Positions 24,604 through 34,999 of a DNA stretch of 64,000 nucleotides are shown piece by piece (the first letter of the stretch is position 1; each line of letters begins with the position of its first letter). The position numbers were made by a program, and so were the translations under genes. The DNA comes from Adiantum capillus-veneris. Taxonomy: Eukaryota > Streptophyta > Polypodiopsida > Polypodiales > Pteridaceae. The notes under the pieces are model-generated. The model made no database searches. It was not told where the DNA came from and saw only the letters and a program-made list of their open reading frames with translations. The stretch lies in the NCBI GenBank assembly GCA_014529385.2, contig CM043958.1:87017025-87081024 (forward strand), written 5' to 3'.

Positions 24604-24790
24604 TGTTGGGTTAAAGGCCCGTGTGCCCGGCTGCCCGTTGTTCAGCCGCCCATGTACAGCCATTCATTTACTCATTCATAATAACTATACTCATAGCTAC
24701 ACATTGTAGTGTGAGTACCGCCCCGCCACACACTGTGTCTATCTCCTTCTTCGTGTTGGCTCTCTGTGTGTGTGCTCTCCGATCCCAACA
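24604..24790 (+). repeat. Copia 3' LTR (187 bp)
   Basis: Starts TGTTGGGTT, ends GATCCCAACA, and is followed by target duplication GGGAA. Confidence 0.98.
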
Positions 24791-24795
24791 GGGAA

Positions 24796-26143
24796 TGCGC
24801 CAGGACCAGTAGGAGTTTTAAGGCCACAACTTGTCTTAGGACAACAACCTCTGCTGCCAGGTGCTAGAATGCCGGTAGACATGAGATACATGCCAATGAT
24901 GGAAGCATCAAATAAACCAATGCCAGTACCAGCTACAATGTGGTATAGCAACCAAAGTAGGTACTACCCTTCGGAGCAACAAAATGTGAGAGAAACACAT
25001 GGAGTGGTGAGGCCGGTACAACCTCCACCTCCTGGGTTTCAGTCGAAAGAAAGAAGGTATGAAATGGACGAAAGGACATTGTGATTCATTGCAAATAGTG
25101 GCTTATCTAGGTCAAAGCTTGCTTATAGCCAAGAGGAAATGCTAAAAGAATTTCCTCAACCAGAGACAGATTGTCACAAAAATCGTGACAACCACTTGGT
25201 CAAACAATGTCCTCATACGGAGATCATTGAAGTAAATTCCTATTGTCTCGAGTGTGGCATCACTCACTTGATCCCCGATTTCCCGAAAAAACCAAACCAA
25301 ATCAGGAAAATCACGACAAATGTATTAGGGGTTGTTCAGCTCCCTAGTAGCTTAGAAAATGAAAATGTCGTACCAGTTCAAGTGGTTACGAGAGCACAAG
25401 CTCAAAAGAAAGCTGATGAGAATCCAGAGACAAAGAACACGGAAAGTGACACGAGTCCAAAGACAGATGATGGACCAAAGACAAACGCACCTAGTCAGAA
25501 AACCAAGAGAAAACGAAATAGTTGGAAAGCTAGAAAGACTAGGATGAAAGCACGCAGGGAACGAGAGCAAAAATCCCTAGCTGAGAAGCTTACTGAAGCT
25601 CAGGAGAAGATAAAAGAACATGAGGAAAAGGAGGCACCTTCTCTTACACAGATGGTTAAACCTCTAGAAGAACCATCCACGGATGAGAAACCGAGAAGTG
25701 CTAGTTCAGGAGGATCTGTGCTGGTAGAGAAAGTTAATGAGACATTAGATGCCCTCTTAAAAGCCTATGATGTGAGGCTCAAAAACAACCAAACCCAAGA
25801 ACACAGGTGGATGACATATCCCTATGCGGAACTAGAAAAGCAAAGGTTTGAAATGTGCAAGAAAATGATTCAAATAGCCCAAGCTTTACTAGAACCACCA
25901 GTTGCAAAACCTGAGGATGTGATCTGTGTCATGCCTACGCAAGTAATACCACCAAACCAAGAACTAAAAGAGCCAGATTATAGTCATGAGCACAAACCAA
26001 AACTCAAAGACCCAGCATTAAAACCAAGGATAGTACTGAATACCACAGATAACTCTTCCGAGGGATTTCACCAAGCTATACCTGAGGATTGTAAAGAGAT
26101 AGATGGTCTTGACGAATTGTGGAAACAAGTCAGAGAGGCCTAA
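24796..26143 (+). pseudogene. gag C-terminal part with two degenerate zinc knuckles
   Basis: After the copia, a proline-rich segment (APGPVGVLRPQL, RPVQPPPPGF) ends at a stop near 25083 and a second frame runs 25139-26143. Two knuckle-like motifs occur. CHKNRDNHLVKQC has Asn where the second Cys is expected, and YCLECGITHLIPDFP has Phe where the last Cys is expected. A Lys/Glu-rich coiled-coil-like stretch follows (AEKLTEAQEKIKEHEEKEA). It overlaps the next frame at 26119. RNA binding is the presumed role; loss of one metal ligand in each knuckle suggests decay. Confidence 0.75.
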
Positions 26144-27099
26144 GAAGACGATTAGACAAGACTGGTGATGAACGAGGAGTGTTTCTACCACCAATAGAGG
26201 AATTTGAGACTGGATCTCAAATGAATCTAGACGTGCGATCGTATTGGGGCGAAAAAGGATCTGTACAATCTATGGATAGTCAACCCCATTCGCTAAGAAC
26301 ACTACCGTCCTACATGGGAGAGTATGAGACCAAGTCAGATGTGGTTGCAGTCCCATCACAGAGACTGTCTCCCAACAAGGCCATCGATTCAAAGGGGCTA
26401 GTAGATATTCTATCTACCCCAGTCACCTGTACAATAATGTTAGCCGAGTTGCTCAGAATAAGACCAAACATGTGGGCTAATGTGGGTAAATGTCTAAAGA
26501 AATTTGGTGTTAAAACCCCAATGACTAAAATCGAGAAAGGTATCCAAGAGCTTGAAATGCCTCAACTAAATACTAGGCCAGTGCCATTAAACAAGGTAGG
26601 CGAGTATTACGAGGGAGAAGATGGAAACACCACCCTTCTTGTGGAATTCAATGGTGTAAAAACCATGGCAATCCTTGACAGTGGAGTTGGTGTGGCCATT
26701 GCAACCAAAGAGGTTTGGAAAAAATGGGAAAAACCTGCCTTGATATCCACACGAATGACCCTGCAGCTTGCAGATGGACACAAGGAAAAGCCCTTAGGAC
26801 TGCTAGAAAAAGTACTTGTTACTTCTTGTGGCATTGAATATGAACACACTTTTGCTGTTGTTGACTTTGGCAAGAAGAACAACTATGACATCATTCTGGG
26901 AAGACCATTCATGCGACAATTGAAAATGGTCCAAGATTGGGGTTATGACCATATATACCTGAGACATATGGAAACCATAACAAAGATAAACTTGAGGGAC
27001 CATAGCTATAGGGATGTGACGAGAACGCCGGTTGAGGAGTTTGATTCCGCCACAGTAGCAGGATCAGAACTTCCAACTTGGTTGGGTAAGCCTAAATAA
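26119..27099 (+). CDS. Ty3/gypsy aspartic protease (retropepsin) region
   Basis: This 326-codon frame holds the retropepsin features in order: the active site VKTMAILDSGVGVAIATK, the flap-like stretch MTLQLADGHKEKPLG, YEHTFAVVDFGKKN, and IILGRPFMRQ near the C-terminus. VQDWGYDHIYLRH and INLRDHSYRDVTRTP follow and recur in the fragments at 7.4, 48.9 and 60.9 kb. The protease would cut Gag during particle maturation. The frame overlaps the end of gag. It is open throughout, but its gag partner is broken, so expression is doubtful. A stop at 27097-27099 separates it from the following frame. Confidence 0.9.
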   Translation: METSQRGLRRRLDKTGDERGVFLPPIEEFETGSQMNLDVRSYWGEKGSVQSMDSQPHSLRTLPSYMGEYETKSDVVAVPSQRLSPNKAIDSKGLVDILSTPVTCTIMLAELLRIRPNMWANVGKCLKKFGVKTPMTKIEKGIQELEMPQLNTRPVPLNKVGEYYEGEDGNTTLLVEFNGVKTMAILDSGVGVAIATKEVWKKWEKPALISTRMTLQLADGHKEKPLGLLEKVLVTSCGIEYEHTFAVVDFGKKNNYDIILGRPFMRQLKMVQDWGYDHIYLRHMETITKINLRDHSYRDVTRTPVEEFDSATVAGSELPTWLGKPK

Positions 27100-28400
27100 C
27101 TGTGGATGTGTGGAACTTCACAATGTGGTAGCTTGAAACGTGAGGAATGTATCCTAGAGTGGGTTATAGAGGATAAGGACTATATCCCATAACCATTTCC
27201 TGAAGAAGAGTTAGAGCCTTTTGGATGGGAACACATCTTGGCTACTCTGGACGTGTGCGCCGTGGAGGATTCTCCCACAACAAAGTTTTGTGATGAAAAT
27301 GGCTATGATGTCGTTCCTTATTTTGCAGTGAGTGTAATCCAGGAAAACGAAGAGATCCAGACATCAACAAGCTCTCAACATAAGGAGAAAACAAAGAAAT
27401 GTGGAGAATCAAAAGATGAAGAAGACGACGAGTTCTATGACTCTGTAGAACACTTCGAGCTTCAAGAAGATCGAAGACCCAGGAATCAATGTCATCGCTA
27501 CACGAATAAAGTGCATCAAAAGTGGATTCCAAAGTCCTCCATAAAGACACAGCCACCACAAGCATCCTCATACATGGCTCCTAATAAGGATGCAAAGACT
27601 CAGCTAGGAGGAATACGACCAAAGCAACGAGCTAATAATGCTCTAATCAATGGGCTAGAAAAGTCCTCCAAGAAACTACCACCCACGAGCAAACAGATAG
27701 TAACTTTCCACTACCAGCCAAAAAATCAAGGGAAAGTACAAGAAGTCAACCTTGCTGAGGATAGTAGCGATAGTGATGAATCTTACGACATCCCCTATCA
27801 TCAACTCAGGCCATCACTATCACCAACCCCTTCAGCAACAACCATGACAGGTCAAAAGAACAGGACAACAAGTCAAAGCCAAAAAGCTCGACAAATCTAG
27901 ATACCAAAAAGCCAGATTGGCCAAAAACAGATATGGATCAAGAAGACAAAGATCTCTAATGAAAAATCACAAGATCCAACACCAAAACAAAAACAAGGAA
28001 AGCGTGCACAAACGGGTAAGAATATCACAAAGTCGCAAGCTTTCAAAACGTCTCAGGTTTGGGCTCCAAAGAAGTTGATTCAAGAACAAAAAAATTCAGG
28101 AATTCATTTGGATTCCCAAACAACCACATTATCAATTTTCAAAGCCTGAATCCCGTCACCAACCAAGCATACAAGGGCTGAAGCAAAGACCACTGTTGAC
28201 TCACACAACAAAAAGGTGGATCCCAAAGAAGTCTCTTCAAACACAAACAAAGCACGGGCAAGTATGGGTTCCCAAACGAGAGCCAGGAACAAAACAGCCA
28301 ATAATCGCAAAGAAATGGGTCCCAAAGAAGAACAACAAAACTGCTGTCAGCGCATCGCCTCTTGAATTCTTACAATTCTTCCTACGATTACAGTACAGTT
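27100..28400 (+). pseudogene. Post-protease region: KFCDE-GYD segment and W-x-P-K repeats
   Basis: After the protease, WMCGTSQCGSLKREE and, from 27238, DVCAVEDSPTTKFCDENGYD are conserved with the fragments at 60.6 and 48.6 kb. An acidic stretch (KDEEDDEFYDSVEHFE) follows. Repeated short motifs come next: QKWIPKSS (near 27520), QVWAPKK (near 28055), RWIPKKS (near 28212), QVWVPKR (near 28258) and KKWVPKK (near 28315). Stops separate the later ones. I know no assigned function; basic Trp repeats suggest nucleic-acid or protein binding, which is inference. Confidence 0.6.
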
Positions 28401-30104
28401 AGAAGAGAGCAAGTTGCTTCAATCAAGCAACGATATAGGAGCTTCAAAGACCATTACATTGCTTAGAATAGGAAGCCTCGCCAACAAATGCCAATAAGAA
28501 AATTGCTTATGCCCACATCTTGCACAACATAAATCTTTTCCAGGCATTGACTGTGTATGCATAATAGGGCTACATTACAAGGCCTGCATAGGCACAACTT
28601 TTAATTGCCCAAGCACAACACATACCCTTTGCGATACCCTGTCGTAAAGGATGACTCCAAATAGGAAGGGGGGAGGCATTCTGAATGCGGACCTAACATT
28701 ATGACTATTAGAGGGCAATGTTTTGTGAGATGCATTGAATTTTTGCGTTTTATTGTGATAATTTTTTGACGAAATTTAGAGTATATGCCCTCATAGTAGT
28801 GTTATAGAGGAGTATGGGGACAAAATCCATATATGAGCCCCTAGGGACATGTGTATAGTGTACATAGCATTTAGATTTCTATTTGAATGATTTTTATTTT
28901 TTTGAGTTGTTTTAAGATTTTCTTTGTTTATTATTAAGAAAAAATTAAAAATTTCCATAATCCACATGAAGAAAAGACTGACGAGAGGCCTGAGCACTAC
29001 AAAGAGAAGAAGGTACAGGAAAACGATGAAACTTCACGAAGTATGTCTCAGCAGCCACTACAACAGCCGAAGAACTTGTCACAAAGCATTGTCAACATGC
29101 AACCGACAAGTCATACAAGTCAGACTCGAGTAGCTAAGCCACAAAATGAGTGAGGTATTAGTCCCAAAGCTTCAAGTAATATTCTCTGTGGTCTAAGCGT
29201 CTTAGCTATTCTAGGTACTGCTCAAGCTGGAAGAGTTGAGCATGTTTAAGTTGTGTTGCTCATGATGGTATAGGTGAGCAAAAGAGTCGAAGTCTAAGTA
29301 CTTAAGTCTGGTGAAGTGAAGGAGAAGGTCCAAAAGACACTCACGTACTACGCACAGTGAGATACGAGTGGAGAAACTTCTACATCGAAAACCCTTCTTG
29401 GAAAGGTGGAAGCTATAGAGACATCTTTTGATGTCACACGTGCTACATTTATTCCTTGAAACACCCATCATCTCCTTCTTTCACATTGCATGCTTTTGTT
29501 GACAAATTTCTCATATGCATATTGAGTGTCCTATAATTGGCACTTGCATCAGGCACTCTTTCCGTGTTTCACCCAAGCACTCACCTTTCATGAACATGTA
29601 CTTCACGTTCAACTGCTCAACTCCAATAAGAGCGTTTACCAAAGGCATTTTTTTCCCACTGGGTTTGTTCCCTTTGGTCATCCAGGTTTTAGACCCTAAT
29701 CTAAAGACACCGATCACCATTCTATTGTACATATTCCTTCTACATCAACAATAAGGAAATGCTACTCAAATCAATTGACAAATGAATTGGAGCACCAATT
29801 TCAGATCATAGCATACTTCTCCTAAATGGCGAGTCGAAGAATGGCCTACAATGACAAAAGCTGCAGACAACACTAACAACATGATTGCACATGAACAAAG
29901 AAGTCCCCAATGAAGAAGAGCAGACATAAAAGTAATCAGAGGATCTCAAAAGATAAGTGGTTACGATAATAGATGTCCACTCTAATGGATCATAGTTCTT
30001 GTTGTGGTTCGACAAAGATACAAGCAGTGCAACAGATAAAGTCAAAACGACAGCAAAGACCACATCGCCATCGACAATCAGGTCATGTCGGGGACGACAT
30101 GAAC
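28400..30104. other. Non-coding 3' region of the Gag-protease element
   Basis: This is where pol would be in an autonomous relative. I find no reverse transcriptase, RNase H or integrase motif on either strand. Short ORFs here show no family features. Confidence 0.7.
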
Positions 30105-30118
30105 GCGGAAGGGGGGAA
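30105..30118 (+). other. Polypurine tract of the Gag-protease element
   Basis: gcggaaggggggaa sits immediately before the 3' LTR. Confidence 0.9.
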
Positions 30119-31066
30119 TGTTGACCGCTGGGTCAACAACACAACATAACTCAAGTTTCGTACCAAAGTCTTATCTTTTGCGAGTTATGAAATGCTGCGG
30201 ATTATGGCTATAAACGTCATTTTTAATGAGTAGTTATTCTAGTTTCAGAGGCCGGGGTGCAATGGCACTTCCAGATTGTAAATACAAAGCCATTTGACCC
30301 TTTCAACCCCATTTTTGGTTAAACCTAAGGTAGCCTTAGTATATAAGGTACCTAGGTCATTTGTAAAAGAGGACTTTTTCATAATCAAAACTTTAGCGCT
30401 GCCGTCTACTATGTGTGAGAGAGAAAGAGAGTGAGCGTGAGCTTTATCCTCTCGCTACACCCGGCTCGCTCAACACATTGGAGATCCGAGTGCACCACTG
30501 CTATAGACTCCAGGAGAGTTATGCGACAACGCCAAGCATTCCACGCGAGACGAAGTGCACACGCCGACGCATCTACGAGCTATTTGTGGCCGTAAGTGTA
30601 TCAAACGATGTCTGTTTTCTGCGTGCTAGTAGTCTATAGAATCGTGGCGACGCATATGTACTCATAAATTTCAGTTTTGGGCACTTTCAAAATTCTGTTC
30701 TATCATCCTACGCGTTTTCCGCAGATGGGTTTAGAGTGAGGGTTTTGAGTGTAGAAGCTTAGGGACAGGTGTATCCTAGTGAGGGGATGGTGTTCCTTAC
30801 GTTTCGTACGAATCTGGCATGATTAGGCGAGTTACCTTTCGTATGTGTGTATGTGGCTAGGTGGTGTAGTTGAGAGCAGTGAGGTTTTTGATTGTGGTTT
30901 AGTTGGCCTTCCTGAGTGTTGTATGTGTAGGATGGTCTCAGCCTGACAAGCTTAAGAGATTTCCTCCGTGTGCCTATCGTGTCATCTGTGTCCTCGATTG
31001 ACATTATGTTGATCTAGGTAGTGTTTGCATGCACTTCATAGGTGTGTGAGTCGCTTCCGTCCAACA
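30119..31066 (+). repeat. 3' LTR of the Gag-protease element (948 bp)
   Basis: Same length and ends as 10100-11047, with about 25 substitutions by eye. TATA box at 30340-30347. Followed by target duplication GGAGG at 31067-31071. Confidence 0.95.
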
Positions 31067-31071
31067 GGAGG

Positions 31072-32240
31072 TAATTCCATATGGATGTCATCGATAAATA
31101 CGTCTTGGAATCTATTTAGAAAATTACACAAGTTTAGTTCTTCTTGATTTCTTCCACTTTGTTTTGTTAAAACATTAGCATCATTTAGAGACTCTTTGAC
31201 AAATTAAATCATGTTCGAGGAAACTGAGCTTTTGATTGACTTATCAAAAGCAGGTGAATTTACAAGTGGTATAGTACGATCGGACTCATTAGCATCTATA
31301 TACATTCTCTTTTCCCTGTAGGTGAAGTAGATTCTCCTTTCAAGGAACTTCATGTTGGCAACCTTGTGGTTGAACAATGGTGCCCCTAGGATAACATCCT
31401 CGTTTTCGAGAGGTGAGATGAAAAATTCTTCTTTGTGTCAACGTAGATTTTGACATGAAGCCTCAACTTCCCATCAAGGGAGTAATGGAGGCTTGCTGTC
31501 CCTTGAAAGGTCGGTAGTTACAATATCTACCATCTCAAAATCTTGAATACCCAGCTTAGTGGCCAACTCCGTTGATATGAAGTTGTGAGTAGAGTAAGGA
31601 TCGAAAAGGATGAAGGCATCATGCTCCCTCACCTTCCCCCAAGCATATGAAAGGGATGGTCCTTTGCAATGAGTATCCTCTTTTGGAGCTTCGACCATGG
31701 AAGCTCTAGGAGTCTCATTGTGGGCATTTCTTTTTTGGGGCAAGAGCGATAGCCATGTCCTTTCTCCCTACACTTAAAGCATTTGTGATCCTTGCAAAGA
31801 GCCTCTAGCTCTTCAGGAGAGAGTTTGTTTTTACCTTTGTAAACTCCTTTCTCCTTGGTCTTGTTGTTATTGCTGGAATTTCCTTGGGAAGAACTTTGAG
31901 AATAGTTCTTCCCCTTTGCATCATTTTGATCTTTGTTTTCCATGGGCTTGGCATTCCTTTTAGCCCCTTAATGTTGGAAGTTGATACGAGATGCAAACAT
32001 AGTGTGGTGGATGAGTTCGGTGATAGAACCAAGCCATTGGGAGTTGACATACTCGACCATTTCTTCAGGTATTCCCGCACAAAATTGTTGCTTTTTCTCG
32101 ACAAAATCTATCTTTTGAAAACTGTATCTTTGAGATGTAAATCCCAAAACTTGTCTACACCTTTGGAGGTATTTAATGAAGCTAAACCTAAGGTCTTTTA
32201 AGCTACATTAGCTAGCATTGCTCTTTGACAAACCGTCTCT
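31072..32240 (-). pseudogene. Ty3/gypsy gag and protease, degenerate (5' half of the split minus-strand element)
   Basis: Reading right to left, a Gag stretch (GIPEEMVEYVNSQWLGSITE) spans frame changes. Then 31943-31629 carries a zinc knuckle CFKCREKGHGYRSC (CX2CX4HX4C, residues 55-68 of that frame). The protease follows in a shifted frame: AFILFDPYSTHNFISTELA, where D-P-Y replaces the usual D-S-G. The linker toward ELPP reaches the insertion site at 31071. Together with 7.9-10.1 kb this restores the order Gag, protease, reverse transcriptase, RNase H, integrase. The 5' LTR of this element is not identified between 32240 and the CACTA element. Confidence 0.88.
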
Positions 32241-32353
32241 CATTTGGACCCATTAACTTTGGCCCCGTGTTGAGATAGATCCATAAGAACATGTCTATAT
32301 TCTAACTCTTGTTCCCGTTTATTCTCCAATATGAAATGATCAGTTTAATATGA

Positions 32354-34224
32354 CACTACAACACGTCGTGCAAAACTCGACGTTTGTACCGACGCAAATA
32401 AACATGGTCTAAAATTAAAACGCGTTGAGATAAGCATCCATATACGCGTCGGAATCGTATCGTCGGTATACATGTCAGTATAATAATTTTCTATACCGAC
32501 GCTTATACCGATGCCTATACAGACGCGTATATTGACGCTTGTAGAGACGCTCATATCGATACCTATACCAAAACTTGTACGGACGCCTATACCAACGCCT
32601 GTAGAGACACCTGTACAGATGCACATACCGACGTCTGCACTTGCAAATTTTTTTTTAGCAGAGAGTAGTGCCATTTGTTGCTACATGTGCTGCAGTAACA
32701 AAGGCACAACCTCTCTACTCAAAAGAACAAGGAAAATGTAATCGCACTTTGCATTAAGGTAGATTGATAGTGCATCATATATATATAAAAGAAAGGATTG
32801 TTAAGCAATCAACCATAAATCCAAAATTAGAAATTGCAAGAATCAAAACCATGATAACCATAACTATTACCATTGCCATAAATAAACACAAAACTATAAG
32901 TATAACCATAATGACAACTATAAGTATAACCATAACTTTGAATTTAAACATAATGATTACCTTAACCATAAACAAAAAATAACCTTAACGAATGCCAATA
33001 ACATAATCATAAACAAAATCATGACCATTGCCACTATCATTACCATAAACATAAGCATAAGCATGACCATAAAAGGATATCAGAACCATAACCATTGCCA
33101 CTGACATAACTATATAAATGCCATATCCAAAACCATTGTTAACACCATAATCGTTGCCACTATCATAAGTATAATTAAGCATAAGCATAAACATAAACAT
33201 AACCATAAAAGAGTTATCAAAACCATAACCATTGTTGCTAGCATAATAAAAAATAAACAATAACCATTTTTAGTGACATAGCAAAAAATAAAGCATAACC
33301 ATAAGCATTATCATAAGCATAAGCATGAGCATAACAATAAAGGTATTGTTAGAACCATAAATATTTTCATTATGTGCATCATAAGCTTAATCATAATCAT
33401 AAATAGTGAATATGTGTGTGTAGTTATGTGTGTATATTTATGCGTATGCATGTGTGTGCTTATGTATGTGTGCATGAAAGAAAAAGAAGAAGCACTCACA
33501 TTTAAAGAATGTGAGTGTGCGAGAAGTACGAAGAGTCAAGCAGATGCCTGCAAAAACAAAGCATAAACATTTTTACCCACACATAAAAACACAAATATTT
33601 ATGTGTATGTGTGTGTGCATGAAATAAAAAGAAGGAGCACTTACATTTAAAGAATGTGACTGTGCGAGAAGTATGAAGGGTCAAGCAAATACCTGCAGAA
33701 ACAAAGCATAAGCATTTTGTTATTGACACACCCAAACACAAATTTTCCCACACAAATACAACAAAAAAATGTACCTTCTTTGTGTAGAAATGTGTGGAAA
33801 CATAGATGAAAAGTCGAAAGAGGTAACTCCATGAAAGTTTGCAAGGAGGGAGGAGGAGATGGGGAGGAGCTATGGAGGCGACCGTGGTGTGAAAAAGAGA
33901 GAAAACAAAAAAAAAGAGCTCTCGGGTATTGTAAAGCAGTAGGTCGTCGATACAGAGGTCTATATAGGTGCTGATATAGACGTCAGTATACACATCGGTA
34001 CATGCATCGATAAAAGAAAACGTTGACATCGGTATATGCGTTGGTATTGGTGTCGGTATAGATGTTGGTATGAGCGTCGGTATAGGCATCGGTATATGCG
34101 ACGGAATTTAGAATTTGAATTTTAAATTGAGTAATTTCTCCCTCCATCTTTATCAACGCTTATACCGGCGCCGGCCATTAACGTCGGAAAAATGGCGTCG
34201 GTAACCAAGTGATCCCTTGTAGTG
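32354..34224. mobile_element. Non-autonomous CACTA (EnSpm/CMC) transposon, 1.87 kb
   Basis: The ends are CACTACAA (32354) and TTGTAGTG (34217-34224), with 3-bp target duplication TGA at 32351-32353 and 34225-34227. Both subterminal regions (about 32370-32640 and 33945-34110) carry many copies of a roughly 12-bp unit like GACGCCTATACC, inverted on the right side, an EnSpm hallmark. The middle (32830-33400) is AT-rich with recurring 'accataa'. No transposase is present. A relative begins at 61379. Confidence 0.92.
33500..33692 (-). repeat. Duplicated 48-bp exon-like segment inside the CACTA element
   Basis: On the minus strand, two 48-bp segments (33692-33645 and 33547-33500) are each preceded by ctgcag or tttgcag and followed by gtaagt or gtgagt. 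They look like a tandemly duplicated internal exon with good splice signals and are about 90% alike. Repeat period is 145 bases. Confidence 0.6.
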
Positions 34225-34361
34225 TGAGAAAATCATTTGGGTTAGTTAGATATTAGATTTTATGATAGATGTCAAGCACAACATATGCATATTCATGTGG
34301 TGAAACAAAGGTCTTGTAGCAAGGAGATGTTGTTTAAATTAGACTAGAAGAAATCCAAAAG

Positions 34362-34619
34362 ATGACTATGGAAGGAGCAAGTGATGAGCAAATCAAGAGC
34401 CAAGAGAGCCAAGAGGATTGCCAACTACCCCCAAACCTTACATCAAAGAGACTCATAGCTTTGCAAATAGCCAACATTCTCCATGCAACCAAGGGGATAG
34501 GCTCTTTTGTTCTTCTGAATCTTTTATGTGATGCTTGTTTAAAGAAGTTTTCTTTGAAGCATGATCTGAAAGATATGTTCTATGCCGATGATGAAGATGA
34601 ATATTTGGCCAGTTTTTGA
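34362..34619 (+). CDS. Uncharacterised 85-aa ORF
   Basis: It starts MTMEGASDEQIKSQESQEDC and ends DDEDEYLASF. It has a hydrophobic middle and an acidic C-terminus. I do not recognise it. It lies 50 bases upstream of the hairpin locus and 135 bases right of the CACTA element, and may be an exon fragment of the gene from which the hairpin arm derives. Confidence 0.25.
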   Translation: MTMEGASDEQIKSQESQEDCQLPPNLTSKRLIALQIANILHATKGIGSFVLLNLLCDACLKKFSLKHDLKDMFYADDEDEYLASF

Positions 34620-34667
34620 TGTGTCTTGATAAGGATCATTAGGTGAAATTTGGACTCACAAAGGGGC

Positions 34668-34988
34668 CCTTTAAGCAGTTTGACTTTACCTCTCTCTACC
34701 AAAACGGACGCATGGATAAATTTTTGCAAACAAACTCCGAAGTTGGCGGAGGTTTGACAATTAGAATGCCCTCTTCAAGCTCTATCTACTTATGTATAGC
34801 ACGCCATGAGATTCCTCATATTTTAGAAGATTCTTTTTTGATTCACCTATAATGTGACTATACATAAGTAGATAGAGCTTGAAGAGGGCATTCTAATTGT
34901 CAAACCTCAGCCAACTTTGGAGTTTCTTTGCAAAAATTTATCCATGCGCCCGTTTTGGTAGAGAGAGGTAAAGTCAAACTCCTAAAGG
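34668..34988 (+). ncRNA. Long inverted-repeat hairpin locus (possible young MIR or hpRNA)
   Basis: Arm 34668-34799 and arm 34858-34988 are reverse complements with about six differences over 131 bases, separated by a 58-base loop. The 51 loop-proximal pairs are perfect. An RNA across the locus would fold into one long, nearly perfect stem suited to Dicer-like processing. A 69-codon ORF (34643-34852) covers the left arm and may show that the arms come from a duplicated gene piece. Transcription is not shown by the sequence. Confidence 0.6.
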
Positions 34989-34999
34989 ATCATCAATGT

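Larger units (their letters stand above)
19118..24790 (+). mobile_element. Young Ty1/copia retrotransposon, 5.67 kb
   Basis: Direct 187-bp LTRs (19118-19304, 24604-24790) begin TGTTGGG and end CCCAACA. They differ at one site (ctcataactac against ctcatagctac). The target duplication GGGAA lies at 19113-19117 and 24791-24795. The primer-binding site TGGTATCAGAGC lies at 19307-19318 and a purine tract AAGTGGGAGA ends just before the 3' LTR. The polyprotein order is Gag, protease, integrase, reverse transcriptase, RNase H, which defines Ty1/copia. Only three visible lesions break the frame, so insertion is recent but this copy is probably not autonomous. Confidence 0.98.

Noticed and set aside
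28196-28402. Separate small gene with three WxPK motifs
   Set aside because: It continues the W-x-P-K tail of the upstream region in the same retrotransposon, interrupted by stops.
32764-33260. Ile/Thr/Met-rich and Tyr/Gly/Val-rich ORFs
   Set aside because: They come from the 'accataa' low-complexity middle of the CACTA element.
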